Source: Microbacterium sp. NC79
GTDB taxonomy: Bacteria > Actinomycetota > Actinomycetes > Actinomycetales > Microbacteriaceae
Direction: 5' to 3'
Length of the DNA stretch: 64,000 bases
Assembly: GCF_019061125.1 (NCBI RefSeq)
Contig: NZ_JAHQYI010000001.1
Coordinates: forward strand, 1,364,001-1,428,000
Shown here: positions 1 through 8,602 of the stretch, in pieces
Position numbering within the stretch: position 1 is the first letter of the stretch
Layout of the letters: every line of letters starts with the position of its first letter
Notes under the pieces: generated by a model
Seen by the model: only the letters and a program-made list of their open reading frames with translations
What the model was told of the DNA's origin: nothing
The model's database searches: none
Made by a program: the position numbers and the translations under genes

Positions 1-44
1 CCAGACAACGGGTGTGATCGGATTGTGACGTCGACGGAGACTCC

Positions 45-1649
45 ATGATCACGCTTTCCAGCACCGCCACCCGCGATGAATCGTTCACCACCAATGAACA
101 GGCGCAGCTCGCTTTACGCGACGAACTGCGCGATCGTCTCGCCACCGTCGCCCTCGGCGGGCCAGAATCATCCCGCCAGCGGCATGTGAAACGCGGCAAA
201 ATGCTCGCGCGCGACCGCATCGATCGCCTCCTTGACGAAGGCAGTCCGTTTCTAGAGATCGGCGCCCTCGCCGCGTTCGGTCTCTACGAAGGCGAGGCAC
301 CGTGTGCCGGAGTGGTCGCTGGTATCGGCATGGTGCATGACCGGCTCGTCATGATTGTCGCGAACGACGCGACGGTCAAGGGCGGCACGTACTACCCGAT
401 GACGGTCAAGAAGCATTTGCGCGCGCAGGAGATTGCTCGCGAAAACCGCTTGCCATGCATTTATCTCGTTGACTCCGGTGGCGCCTACTTGCCCAGACAG
501 GATCAGGTTTTTCCTGACCGAGAGCACTTCGGCCGTATTTTCTTCAACCAGGCGAACCTCTCCGCGGCTGGTATCGCGCAGATCGCGGCCGTCATGGGCT
601 CAAGCACAGCAGGCGGCGCATACGTGCCTGCCATGAGTGACGAGACCGTGATCGTTCGTCGCCAGGGCACGATCTTCCTCGGCGGACCTCCGCTCGTGAA
701 AGCGGCGATTGGCGAAGACATTTCGGCGGAGGAGCTTGGTGGCGGCGACGTTCACGCCAAGCAGAGCGGTGTCGTCGACCACATCGCTGAAAACGATGAG
801 CACGCGCTCGAAATTGTGCGCGACATTGTCAGCACGCTGCCGCCAACGCCAGCACCCGTGTGGCCGGTCGCCGATGTTCGCGAGCCGGCCGTTGCCGAAG
901 ACGAACTGTACGGCGTGATCCCCGTCGACGTTAACCAGCCGTATGACCCCCGCGAGGTGATTGCCCGCCTCGTCGATGGTTCCGAGTTTCGCGAGTTCAA
1001 GCGGGAGTATGGTGACACCGTCGTCACCGGCTTCGCGCGCGTTCACGGCCACCAGGTCGGAATCGTCGCAAACCAGGGCGTGCTGTTCCGGGAATCAGCA
1101 TTGAAGGCCGCGCACTTTGTTGAGCTGTGCGATCAACGCGGCATTCCGCTCGTCTTTTTGCAGAACATTTCCGGCTTTATGGTCGGTCGGGATGCCGAGG
1201 CCGGTGGCATCGCGAAAGACGGCGCCAAAATGGTCACCGCTGTCGCCACGACGCGCGTGCCGAAGATCACGATTATCGTCGGCGGCTCATTTGGTGCGGG
1301 AAACTACGCCATGAACGGGCGCGGCTACGACCCGCGGTTCTTGTTCACGTGGCCAGGCTCACGCATCTCTGTCATGGGTGGCGCACAGGCAGCGCGTGTG
1401 CTATCAACGGTCAGGGGGGATCAGCTTGCGGCTGCCGGAACCCCGTGGTCGGCTACGGAGGAAGCGGAGTTCCAAGCACCGATTCTTGCGCAGTACGAAG
1501 AGCAGGGCAGTCCCTACTATGCCACCGCCCGGCTCTGGGACGACGGCATCATCGAACCCACCGACACGCGCCGTGTTTTGGGGCTCACCCTCGACATCGT
1601 TTCCCGTGTTCCCCTCGCCGAACCCCGCTTCGGCCTGTTCCGGATGTGA
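45..1649 (+). CDS. accD1: Acyl-CoA carboxylase beta subunit (methylcrotonyl-CoA type carboxyltransferase)
   Basis: This 534-aa protein is the carboxyltransferase half of a biotin-dependent acyl-CoA carboxylase. It moves carboxyl from biotin to an acyl-CoA, most likely 3-methylcrotonyl-CoA in leucine breakdown. Visible signatures are a Gly-rich [14 protein letters not shown] segment near residue 185 and, in the C-terminal half, [19 protein letters not shown] followed by [11 protein letters not shown], which is the form typical of MCC-beta rather than propionyl-CoA carboxylase beta. The ATG at 45 has GGAGA about 5 nt upstream. The stop overlaps the GTG/ATG of the alpha subunit gene, so the two are co-translated. 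Substrate assignment rests on motif style and operon context. Confidence 0.9.
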   Translation: MITLSSTATRDESFTTNEQAQLALRDELRDRLATVALGGPESSRQRHVKRGKMLARDRIDRLLDEGSPFLEIGALAAFGLYEGEAPCAGVVAGIGMVHDRLVMIVANDATVKGGTYYPMTVKKHLRAQEIARENRLPCIYLVDSGGAYLPRQDQVFPDREHFGRIFFNQANLSAAGIAQIAAVMGSSTAGGAYVPAMSDETVIVRRQGTIFLGGPPLVKAAIGEDISAEELGGGDVHAKQSGVVDHIAENDEHALEIVRDIVSTLPPTPAPVWPVADVREPAVAEDELYGVIPVDVNQPYDPREVIARLVDGSEFREFKREYGDTVVTGFARVHGHQVGIVANQGVLFRESALKAAHFVELCDQRGIPLVFLQNISGFMVGRDAEAGGIAKDGAKMVTAVATTRVPKITIIVGGSFGAGNYAMNGRGYDPRFLFTWPGSRISVMGGAQAARVLSTVRGDQLAAAGTPWSATEEAEFQAPILAQYEEQGSPYYATARLWDDGIIEPTDTRRVLGLTLDIVSRVPLAEPRFGLFRM

Positions 1650-1654
1650 GCGCC

Positions 1655-3547
1655 ATGTTCCGTACCGTTTTGGTCGCCAACCGTGGCGAGATCGCGCGCC
1701 GTGTCTTGCGCACACTGCGACAAGAAGGCATCCGCTCCGTCGCCGTGTACAGCGATGCCGACGTGGACGCGCCGTTTGTGCGCGAAGCTGATGTCGCCGT
1801 GCGCATTGGCCCCGCCGCAGCGCGCGACAGTTACCTCAACATCGACGCCGTGATCGCGGCAGCCCAACAGAGTGGTGCTGAAGCGATTCACCCAGGCTAC
1901 GGTTTCCTCTCCGAAAACGTGGCCTTCGCCGAAGCGTGTGAACGTGCGGGCATCGTCTTCATCGGGCCGAGCGTCGAAGCCCTGACCATAATGGCCGACA
2001 AGATCACCGCGAAAACCCATGTTGCCGCGCACGACGTGCCCGTGGTTCCGGGCTTTAGCGCTGTCGGCATGACAGACGACGCCATCATCGCGAAGTGCGC
2101 CGAGATCGGTTTCCCGTTGCTCATCAAGCCGTCAGCGGGCGGCGGAGGCAAGGGCATGCAGGTCGTTGAATCCGCGGCAGACGTGAGCGATGCCCTGGGC
2201 ACCGCGCGCCGCATCGCAACGGCGTCGTTCGGTGACGATTCGATGCTGATTGAACGGCTGGTCGTGCGCCCCCGCCACATCGAGGTGCAGGTGCTGGGCG
2301 ACAACCACGGCACCGTTGTGCACCTCGGTGAGCGCGAGTGCACATTGCAACGCCGCCACCAAAAGGTCATCGAAGAGGCGCCGTCTGCGGTTATCACCCC
2401 GGAGACGCGCGAACGCCTCGGCAAGGCTGCGGTCGCAGCAGCACAGAGCGTCAACTATCGGGGCGCAGGAACCGTCGAGTTTCTTGCGTCGGGCGATGAC
2501 GTGTCTGAGTTCTTCTTCATCGAAATGAACACGCGCCTGCAGGTCGAGCACCCGGTGACCGAACTCGTGACGGGAATCGACCTGGTGCGCGAGCAGCTGA
2601 ACATCGCGGCGGGCGAGCCGCTCGGCTTCGCTCAGCACGACATCACGCTCACCGGCCATGCCGTGGAGGCGCGAGTGTACGCCGAATCGCCCGAGCGCGG
2701 ATTCTTGCCAGCAACCGGAACCATTGTGCGATTCACACCGTCAGCTCGCGTGCGCAACGACAGCGCTATTGAGACGGGCTCAGAGATTTCCAGCGACTAC
2801 GACCCAATGATCGCCAAGGTCATCGCCTACGGCCGCACCCGTGAGGAAGCGCTGGACACGCTCACGCAGGCCCTCGAAGAAACCGTCGTGCTCGGGGTCG
2901 AAACCAACATCGAGTTCCTCACCGGCCTCTTGCGCCGCGACGAAGTGCGAGGCGCCACGTTCGACACCGAGCTTCTTGACCGGCTGGGAACGCCTGACCG
3001 CACGCCAACGTCGCCCGCGCTTGTGGCGGCAGCGGCAGCAACCGTGCACTCCGAAACTGGCGCGGGCGTATGGCATCAACGCGATGGCTGGCGTGCTGGC
3101 GGGCGAGCACAGGCCACCGTGCGGCACTTCCTCGACGACGGTGAGCTCATCACGACGACCGGGCAAGAACCCGCGCCAGCCGTGAGCGCCGTGGTCGATG
3201 CCGATGGCGCGCTGTGGGTCCATGCCGAAGGGCAAACCCGCCGTCTTGAGCCCCTCACGAGACGGGGCGTCTTGGAACGCCACCTGGCAACCCTCGAAGA
3301 AGCCGAGCACCCGTCCGATCCGCAAGCACGCGCACCGATGCCTGGCAACGTGGTCGCCGTGCATGTCGCGACCGGTGACACGGTCGCGGTGGGAGACCGC
3401 CTCATCACGATCGAAGCCATGAAGATGGAGCACCCCGTTATCGCTACCGCCGCAGGCATCGTCACGATTGACGTCGCTGTCGGCGAGCACGTTCGCCGCG
3501 ACCAACCCGTCGCGCACATCACCACGATTGATTCAGGAGACAACTGA
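1655..3547 (+). CDS. accA1: Acyl-CoA carboxylase alpha subunit (biotin carboxylase + BCCP)
   Basis: The 630-aa protein carboxylates its own biotin using ATP and bicarbonate and feeds the beta subunit encoded just upstream. The N-terminus (MFRTVLVANRGEIARR) is the classic biotin carboxylase start. It is followed by the ATP-grasp glycine loop (GGGGKGMQVV), the catalytic stretch IEMNTRLQVEHPVTE, and a C-terminal biotinyl domain with IEAMKMEHP, the modified lysine being K590. The open frame extends far upstream, but homology begins here. A GTG at 1646 overlapping the accD stop is an alternative start adding three residues. The stop overlaps the next ATG (ATGA). No BT-domain-scale insertion stands out, as in short actinobacterial MCC alpha chains. 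Confidence 0.93.
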   Translation: MFRTVLVANRGEIARRVLRTLRQEGIRSVAVYSDADVDAPFVREADVAVRIGPAAARDSYLNIDAVIAAAQQSGAEAIHPGYGFLSENVAFAEACERAGIVFIGPSVEALTIMADKITAKTHVAAHDVPVVPGFSAVGMTDDAIIAKCAEIGFPLLIKPSAGGGGKGMQVVESAADVSDALGTARRIATASFGDDSMLIERLVVRPRHIEVQVLGDNHGTVVHLGERECTLQRRHQKVIEEAPSAVITPETRERLGKAAVAAAQSVNYRGAGTVEFLASGDDVSEFFFIEMNTRLQVEHPVTELVTGIDLVREQLNIAAGEPLGFAQHDITLTGHAVEARVYAESPERGFLPATGTIVRFTPSARVRNDSAIETGSEISSDYDPMIAKVIAYGRTREEALDTLTQALEETVVLGVETNIEFLTGLLRRDEVRGATFDTELLDRLGTPDRTPTSPALVAAAAATVHSETGAGVWHQRDGWRAGGRAQATVRHFLDDGELITTTGQEPAPAVSAVVDADGALWVHAEGQTRRLEPLTRRGVLERHLATLEEAEHPSDPQARAPMPGNVVAVHVATGDTVAVGDRLITIEAMKMEHPVIATAAGIVTIDVAVGEHVRRDQPVAHITTIDSGDN

Positions 3548-4692
3548 TGCGTGATCTCACTCCAGACGAGCGCGAGTTCGCCGGGCTCGTTCGCGACTTT
3601 GCCGAACATGTCGTCGCGCCGCAAGCCTACGAGGCCGACCGCACCCACACCCTCAACCTCGATGTCGTCGCACAAATGGGGGAGATGGGACTGTTTGGTC
3701 TCCCGTTCCCCGAGCAATACGGCGGTCAGGGCGGTGACTACATGGCGCTCGGTCTCGCGATCGAGGCGTTGGGGCGCGTTGATCAGTCCATCGCGATCAC
3801 CCTGGAAGCCGGTGTCAGCCTGGGCGCTATGCCGATCTTCCTGTTCGGCACCGAAGAACAGAAGCAGCGCTATCTGCCTGATCTGCTGTCTGGCACCGCT
3901 CTGGCTGGCTTCGGACTGACGGAACCAGAGGCTGGTTCCGACGCCGGAGCCACCCGCACCACCGCGCGTCTGGACGGCGACGAATGGGTCATCAATGGTT
4001 CCAAGCAGTTCATCACCAACTCCGGAACCGACATCACCCGTTTCGTCACGGTGACGGCTGTCACCGGCGAGCAGGAAGGCAAAAAGGAGATCTCAACGAT
4101 CCTGGTGCCCAACGGTACTGACGGGTTCACCGTCGAGCCGGCATACGACAAGGTGGGCTGGCACGCTTCCGACACGCACCCACTGACGTTTGTGGATGCC
4201 CGGGTGCCCGCCGAGAACCTCATCGGCGAGCGCGGCCGCGGGTTCTCCAACTTCCTCAAGATTCTCGATGAGGGGCGGATCGCGATTGCGGCGCTCGCCA
4301 CCGGTGCTGCCGAAGGGTGCTTGGAAGCTGCCGTCGACTACGCGAAAAAGCGGAATGTGTTTGGCACGCCGCTGTCGACGCGTCAGAACGCACAGTTCAC
4401 TCTGGCCCGCATGGAGTCTCGCGTGCACATGTCGCGCCTCGCATGGCACCATGCTGCGCGCTTGCGCGACGCCGGTGAAGAGTTTGCTGTCGCTGCCGCT
4501 CACGCCAAACTCGTCTCGAGCGAAGCGGCCATGGACAACGCGCGCGATGCGACGCAGATCTTTGGCGGCAACGGATTCATGAACGAATATCCCGTCGCCC
4601 GGCACTACCGCGACTCTAAGATTCTTGAGATCGGTGAGGGCACGACAGAAGTGCAGCTGCTCGTCATCGCCCGTTCGCTCGGGGTAGCGTGA
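3547..4692 (+). CDS. Acyl-CoA dehydrogenase
   Basis: This 381-aa flavoprotein oxidises a short or branched acyl-CoA to the 2-enoyl-CoA, passing electrons to ETF. It shows the FAD/substrate stretch GFGLTEPEAGSDAGA near residue 120 and the C-terminal YRDSKILEIGEGTTEVQ block. Glu364 sits where medium/short-chain dehydrogenases carry the catalytic base. True isovaleryl-CoA dehydrogenases usually lack Glu there, so a 2-methyl or straight short-chain acyl-CoA substrate is possible despite the leucine-type operon. It is the syntenic counterpart of mycobacterial fadE19. The ATG overlaps the accA stop by one base, implying translational coupling. Confidence 0.9.
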   Translation: MRDLTPDEREFAGLVRDFAEHVVAPQAYEADRTHTLNLDVVAQMGEMGLFGLPFPEQYGGQGGDYMALGLAIEALGRVDQSIAITLEAGVSLGAMPIFLFGTEEQKQRYLPDLLSGTALAGFGLTEPEAGSDAGATRTTARLDGDEWVINGSKQFITNSGTDITRFVTVTAVTGEQEGKKEISTILVPNGTDGFTVEPAYDKVGWHASDTHPLTFVDARVPAENLIGERGRGFSNFLKILDEGRIAIAALATGAAEGCLEAAVDYAKKRNVFGTPLSTRQNAQFTLARMESRVHMSRLAWHHAARLRDAGEEFAVAAAHAKLVSSEAAMDNARDATQIFGGNGFMNEYPVARHYRDSKILEIGEGTTEVQLLVIARSLGVA

Positions 4693-4696
4693 TCGC

Positions 4697-5179
4697 ATGA
4701 CCGACACCCCACGAGAGATTGTGCAGCGCGGCCTCTACTTTGATGAGTTTGAGACCGACGTCGTGTATCGGCACACGCCGGGGCGCACAGCCACCGAGGC
4801 CGACAATGTGCTGTTCACGACCCTCACCATGAACGCGCAGGCCCTGCACCTCGATGAGGCCTATGCCGCCACCCAACCGTTCGGTCGACGCCTGATGAAC
4901 TCGATGTGGACGCTATCGACCCTGGTGGGGCTCTCGGTCGCGCAACTCACGCAGGGCACGCTCGTGGCACAACTCGCCCTCAGCGACATTTCGTTTCCGC
5001 ACCCCATGTTCGCGGGCGACACTCTGACGTGTGAAACCGTCGTCGTTGACAAGCGCCTGTCGTCTTCGCGGCCGGGGGAGGGCATCGTGAGACTGCAACA
5101 CACCGGGCGGAACCAGGACGGAACCATTGTGGCGCTGGCCACGCGGGTGGCACTCATGCACGTACAGGAGAAAGCATGA
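4697..5179 (+). CDS. MaoC family enoyl-CoA hydratase
   Basis: This is a 160-aa single hot-dog MaoC protein that hydrates an enoyl-CoA to an (R)-3-hydroxyacyl-CoA. Features are a VVYRHTPGRTATEADNVLFT stretch near residue 22 and the HPMFAGDTL segment typical of MaoC folds. It lies 4 nt after the dehydrogenase and overlaps the lyase gene by ATGA. The same gene position in Mycobacterium tuberculosis is Rv2499c, linked to leucine and itaconate degradation. I infer the same role here: hydrating itaconyl-CoA or 3-methylglutaconyl-CoA for the lyase next door. Confidence 0.82.
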   Translation: MTDTPREIVQRGLYFDEFETDVVYRHTPGRTATEADNVLFTTLTMNAQALHLDEAYAATQPFGRRLMNSMWTLSTLVGLSVAQLTQGTLVAQLALSDISFPHPMFAGDTLTCETVVVDKRLSSSRPGEGIVRLQHTGRNQDGTIVALATRVALMHVQEKA

Positions 5180-5985
5180 CGTTCACCCTGGGGCCTGCAC
5201 TGCTGTTTTGTCCTGCCGATCGTCCCGAACGCTTCGCGAAGGCAATCACCGCGGCAGACACCGTCATCATCGATCTGGAAGACGCTGTTACCCCCGATGC
5301 GAAGGCTTCGGCGCGCGCCGCGGTCCAAGCGGCAGAGTTCGACCCCACGCGCGTCATGGTGCGAGTGAACCCGGTACGTACGCCTGATTTCGCGCTCGAC
5401 ATCGCGGCGCTCGCAACGACGTCGATCACGACGATCATGCTGGCAAAAACAGAATCCGTCGACGATATCGCCCAGGTTCCGCAGCACCTCAACGTCGTCG
5501 CACTGTGCGAGACTGCGGCTGGCGTCGTGAACGCGGCGACCATTGCCGCGCACCCCCAGGTGATTGGTTTGATGTGGGGTGCGGAAGATCTCATTGCCTC
5601 CCTCGGCGGAACCAACAGTCGCCGCGCTGACGGAACCTACCGTGACGTCGTGCGCACGGCTCGCTCCACCGTGCTGCTGTCTGCCGGAGCACACACGAAG
5701 GCCGCGATTGACGCCGTCTACATGGCGATCGCCGACCACGATGGGTTGGCAGCCGAATGTGCGGACGCGGTCGCGAGCGGGTTCACCGCGACCGCATGCA
5801 TTCACCCGGGCCAAGTGCCCGTGATTCGCGGTGCCTACCAGCCCAGTGTTGAGCAGGTGCGGCACGCGACAGCGCTACTCGCGGCAGCCGAGGGTGCACG
5901 CGGTGCATTTCAGTTCGAGGGCGCGATGATTGACGAAGTCATGCTGCGGCACGCTCGGCGCGTTTTAGAACGAGGGCGGCACTAG
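5176..5985 (+). CDS. citE: HpcH/HpaI aldolase / citrate-lyase beta-like CoA lyase
   Basis: This 269-aa TIM-barrel lyase is related to CitE and malyl-CoA lyases. The N-terminus FCPADRPERFAKA, the strand-end IIDLEDAVTPDAK, the VRVNPVRTPDF loop and GLMWGAEDLIASLGG are characteristic, supplying the Mg-binding acidic residues. With no citF or citD nearby it is not a citrate lyase subunit. The mycobacterial ortholog by position (Rv2498c) is reported as a bifunctional (S)-citramalyl-CoA / (R)-HMG-CoA lyase, which suits this operon. It is the last gene of the operon; only 17 nt separate it from the convergent phosphatase gene. The bkdABC genes that follow in mycobacteria are absent. Confidence 0.87.
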   Translation: MTFTLGPALLFCPADRPERFAKAITAADTVIIDLEDAVTPDAKASARAAVQAAEFDPTRVMVRVNPVRTPDFALDIAALATTSITTIMLAKTESVDDIAQVPQHLNVVALCETAAGVVNAATIAAHPQVIGLMWGAEDLIASLGGTNSRRADGTYRDVVRTARSTVLLSAGAHTKAAIDAVYMAIADHDGLAAECADAVASGFTATACIHPGQVPVIRGAYQPSVEQVRHATALLAAAEGARGAFQFEGAMIDEVMLRHARRVLERGRH

Positions 5986-6002
5986 CCGACGCCAAACCGC
6001 GG

Positions 6003-6590
6003 CTACTTGACGTTGGCCGGGGCCAGCCAGCGAATCTCATCGTCGCTGACGTGAAAGTCGTGGGCAGCACCGTTAGCGACGCCGACACCGGGTGCGGGGT
6101 GCTCGCCATCGGTGAGCGAGCGCAACAGCTCAGCAATCATCGCACCGTGGCTCACCGCAACCAGACGCGTGTCGGCGCTCACACCGTTTGCTTTCGCGTG
6201 CGCCACCACGTCACGAAGCGCCGCAACGATACGAATGCGAATGTCGGCCTTCGTCTCAGCACCCGGCACTTCTGCCGTCGGCCAGGGGCCAAAGCGTTCC
6301 AAGAAGTCGGAAGTGAGAATGCCCTCGGCATCACCGTAGAAACGCTCGCGTAGCGGCACGATGACGTGCGGCTCATTCCAGCCGTGCACGCCCGCGATAA
6401 TGCGTGCGGTCTCATTTGCTCGGCTGAGATCGCTCGAATACATCACCGTTGCCACCGTTGCATCGAGCGCGAGAGCCGCCTCGCGTGCCTGCTCTCGCCC
6501 GGTGTCGTTCAACGGAATGTCTGTTGACCCCTGAATGCGCCCGGCAAGGTTCCAATCGGTCTGGCCGTGGCGGATCAGCGTAACGATCAT
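6003..6590 (-). CDS. Histidine phosphatase family protein (phosphoglycerate-mutase-like)
   Basis: This 195-aa histidine phosphatase has the catalytic LIRHGQTDWN motif at residues 5-14, with His8 as nucleophile, and the second conserved His in AVSHGAMI near residue 150. Substrate is not predictable; members include phosphoglycerate mutases, cobalamin and trehalose phosphatases. The start chosen (MIVTLIRHGQ) overlaps the Sir2 stop by ATGA and puts the RHG motif at the usual distance from the N-terminus. A longer frame reaches 6671 but reads through the Sir2 C-terminus and has no homology. It is the second gene of a two-gene minus-strand operon. Confidence 0.9.
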   Translation of the reverse strand: MIVTLIRHGQTDWNLAGRIQGSTDIPLNDTGREQAREAALALDATVATVMYSSDLSRANETARIIAGVHGWNEPHVIVPLRERFYGDAEGILTSDFLERFGPWPTAEVPGAETKADIRIRIVAALRDVVAHAKANGVSADTRLVAVSHGAMIAELLRSLTDGEHPAPGVGVANGAAHDFHVSDDEIRWLAPANVK

Positions 6591-7429
6591 GCAATCTCCA
6601 TAGCATCGGCGAGCGCCTGCAGCGTCGCACTGGTTCCGTCGTCGATCTTCACAGCAGCCTGCGAGTCCCATTTCGTCGGACCGCGATTGATGATCACGAT
6701 GGGTAGATTTCGGCGACGTGCGCGGTCGAGCAAGCGGATCGGGGTGTTAACGGTGAGGGAGGTTCCTGCCACCACGATGGCGTCGGCGGCAGCGACCATG
6801 CCTTCTGCTGAGGCGAACCGCTCGCGCGGGATGAACTCACCGAAGAACACCACGTCAGGGCGCAAGACGCCCCCACAATTGGTGCACTCCGGAACCACGA
6901 ATTGTTCGATGTTGTCGGGGATGGAGTCGCCGTCGGGGCCGAGTTCGTCGGCTGGTGCCGATGCGAGCCAGGGGTTTGTCGCTTCAATGCGTGCGCCAAT
7001 TTCGCGACGGTCAAACACCTGCCCGCATTCGATGCACACGATATTGCGCGCGGTACCATGCAACTCCACAACGTGCTGGCTGCCGGCTTTCAGATGGAGC
7101 CCATCGACGTTTTGGGTAATCACGCCGAGCGCGTTACCTGCCCGCTCAAACCGGGTGATGGCGTGGTGAGACGCGTTGGGCACGGTGGCATCAAACGTCT
7201 TGAAGCCCCGGTGGCCACCCGCCCAATAGCGTTGGCGTGATTCCTTATTTGTGAGGAAGGCGTTGATGTCCATCGGGGTGCGGGGCGCGCTGCCGGCACC
7301 GCGGTAATCCGGAATGCCGGAGTCGGTGGACACCCCCGCTCCGGTGATGAAGGCAATGCGGCGAGCGGTCAGCACAGCGCGAGCGTCGGCAATGCCGCGC
7401 GCACTCGCGAATGAAGAAAGCTCGGTCAC
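6587..7429 (-). CDS. Sir2-family NAD-dependent protein deacylase
   Basis: The 280-aa sirtuin removes acyl groups from lysines using NAD. It contains the NAD-binding GAGVSTDSGIPDYR (residues 30-43), TQNVDGLH (105-112), the catalytic His in ELHGT (H124), and four zinc cysteines C132, C135, C182 and C185. The GxSTxSGIPDYR form resembles class II (SIRT4-like) sirtuins. The GTG start at 7429 is preceded by TAGACT and a 6-nt spacer, a leaderless promoter. It is co-transcribed with the histidine phosphatase gene. Confidence 0.93.
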   Translation of the reverse strand: MTELSSFASARGIADARAVLTARRIAFITGAGVSTDSGIPDYRGAGSAPRTPMDINAFLTNKESRQRYWAGGHRGFKTFDATVPNASHHAITRFERAGNALGVITQNVDGLHLKAGSQHVVELHGTARNIVCIECGQVFDRREIGARIEATNPWLASAPADELGPDGDSIPDNIEQFVVPECTNCGGVLRPDVVFFGEFIPRERFASAEGMVAAADAIVVAGTSLTVNTPIRLLDRARRRNLPIVIINRGPTKWDSQAAVKIDDGTSATLQALADAMEIA

Positions 7430-7435
7430 CCTCCA

Positions 7436-7441
7436 AGTCTA
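7436..7441 (-). promoter_or_regulatory. -10 element of leaderless promoter, sir2-phosphatase operon
   Basis: TAGACT on the minus strand lies 6 nt before the GTG start at 7429, so transcription probably begins at the start codon. Confidence 0.6.
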
Positions 7442-7634
7442 TGGGGGTTCCTCGCGGTGGGATCAGCGTGTGCGTCGCGAGGGCGTGTACCGCATCTCCG
7501 GGCGACCAGCGCTGCCGTAACGCGGCTCGACGTCGGCGCGCCCGCAACCCGAGCGGGGCATCCTCTCCACCCGTCATGTGCGCACGGTTGACGACGAATC
7601 GAAGAAGCCGCCGCCTAGCTGAGATGACGCGGCT

Positions 7635-7673
7635 GAGGGAGGTGAGGCTTATGCCCTCACCTCCCTCCTTTTC
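7635..7673 (+). terminator. Strong hairpin upstream of the SpoU methyltransferase gene
   Basis: A 13-bp perfect stem (7635-7647 with 7655-7667) closes on a short loop and is followed by TCCTTTTCGTTT, as in an intrinsic terminator. No plus-strand gene precedes it. The left arm reads as an ideal Shine-Dalgarno (GGGAGGTGA) 6-7 nt before an ATG at 7651 in the loop; the right arm would mask it. It may therefore end a short RNA, or act as an attenuator or leader for the next gene. The remaining bases 7430-7634 show no convincing gene. Confidence 0.55.
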
Positions 7674-7705
7674 GTTTCCACAGCCGCACCGCAGACAATG
7701 GTGAG

Positions 7706-8500
7706 ATGCACGCGATTGCGCTCACCGATGGTTCCGACCCCCGACTCGATGGGTTTCGCACCCTCACCGACCGCCAAGCGCGGCACAGTCACGAGGCGGC
7801 GACCGGCACATATATCGCGGAGTCGTTTGTTGTGCTTGAGCGGGCGATTGCCGCTGGGCACGTCGTTATCGCAGTGCTCGCGCAAGACAAGTGGGTACAG
7901 CGGCTGGAGCCGTTGCTTGCCGCAGACACTCCGGTCTACGTCGTGCCTGCCGAGATTGCCGAAGCTGTGACCGGCTTTGCCGTGCACCGCGGCGTCATGG
8001 CCGTGATGCAACGGCCGGCACCGCTTTCGCTCGATGAGGCGTTGCGCGGTGCGCGCACGGTCGTGGTCGCCGATGACATCACCGATCACACCAATATGGG
8101 CAGCCTGTTTCGAGCCGCCGCTGCGCTCAATGCCGACGCCGTGTTGCTGTCGCGCGTGTGCGCGGATCCGCTATATCGCCGCAGTGTGCGCGTCAGCATG
8201 GGAACCGTTTTTGCCTTGCCATGGGCGCGTGCCGTTTCGTGGCCGTTGCTACGCGCCGCCCTCGTTCGGGCGGGCTTTGAGATCGTGGCCCTGGCCCTCA
8301 CCGATGACGCCGTATCGCTGCGCGAGTTCCAGCCGGCAGAGCGCGTGGCGCTCGTCGTGGGAACCGAGGGTGACGGACTGAGCGAGGTCGCCCTCGCGCA
8401 CGCTGATCACACCGTGATGATTCCCATGCGCGAGGGTGTCGACTCGCTCAACGTCGCCGCTGCGGCGTCGGTCGCCCTCTGGGCGGTTCAAGACCGCTAG
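7706..8500 (+). CDS. TrmH/SpoU family RNA methyltransferase
   Basis: This 264-aa SPOUT-class methyltransferase transfers methyl from SAM to ribose 2'-OH in rRNA or tRNA. An N-terminal L30e-like substrate-binding part is followed by the SPOUT domain: DITDHTNMGSLFRAAAALNAD (motif 1, near residue 118), VVGTEGDGL (motif 2, near 212) and IPMREGVDSLNVAAAASVALW (motif 3). The exact RNA target is unknown. Upstream, GACAAT with a 6-nt spacer resembles a leaderless promoter; alternatively a 17-codon frame from 7651 ends one base before this ATG. The stop codon lies within a tandem repeat. Confidence 0.88.
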   Translation: MHAIALTDGSDPRLDGFRTLTDRQARHSHEAATGTYIAESFVVLERAIAAGHVVIAVLAQDKWVQRLEPLLAADTPVYVVPAEIAEAVTGFAVHRGVMAVMQRPAPLSLDEALRGARTVVVADDITDHTNMGSLFRAAAALNADAVLLSRVCADPLYRRSVRVSMGTVFALPWARAVSWPLLRAALVRAGFEIVALALTDDAVSLREFQPAERVALVVGTEGDGLSEVALAHADHTVMIPMREGVDSLNVAAAASVALWAVQDR

Positions 8501-8602
8501 TCGGTGATGGTTCCGGACCGCTAGTCGGTGATGGTTCCGGACCGCTCGTCGGCGACTGTTCCGGACCGCTAGTCGGTGACTGTTCCGGACCGCTAGTCGG
8601 TG
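8492..8602. repeat. 24-bp tandem repeat, about 4.6 copies, across a convergent gene junction
   Basis: Units start at 8492, 8516, 8540, 8564 and a partial one at 8588. The consensus is GACCGCTAGTCGGTGAYKGTTCCG. The central CTAG gives TAG on both strands, and the two flanking genes end inside the first and last units. Copy 3 has CTCG instead. The period is eight codons. Confidence 0.92.

Noticed and set aside
1127..1654. Long N-terminal extension of the biotin carboxylase frame
   Set aside because: It runs out of frame through the carboxyltransferase gene; family homology begins at 1655.
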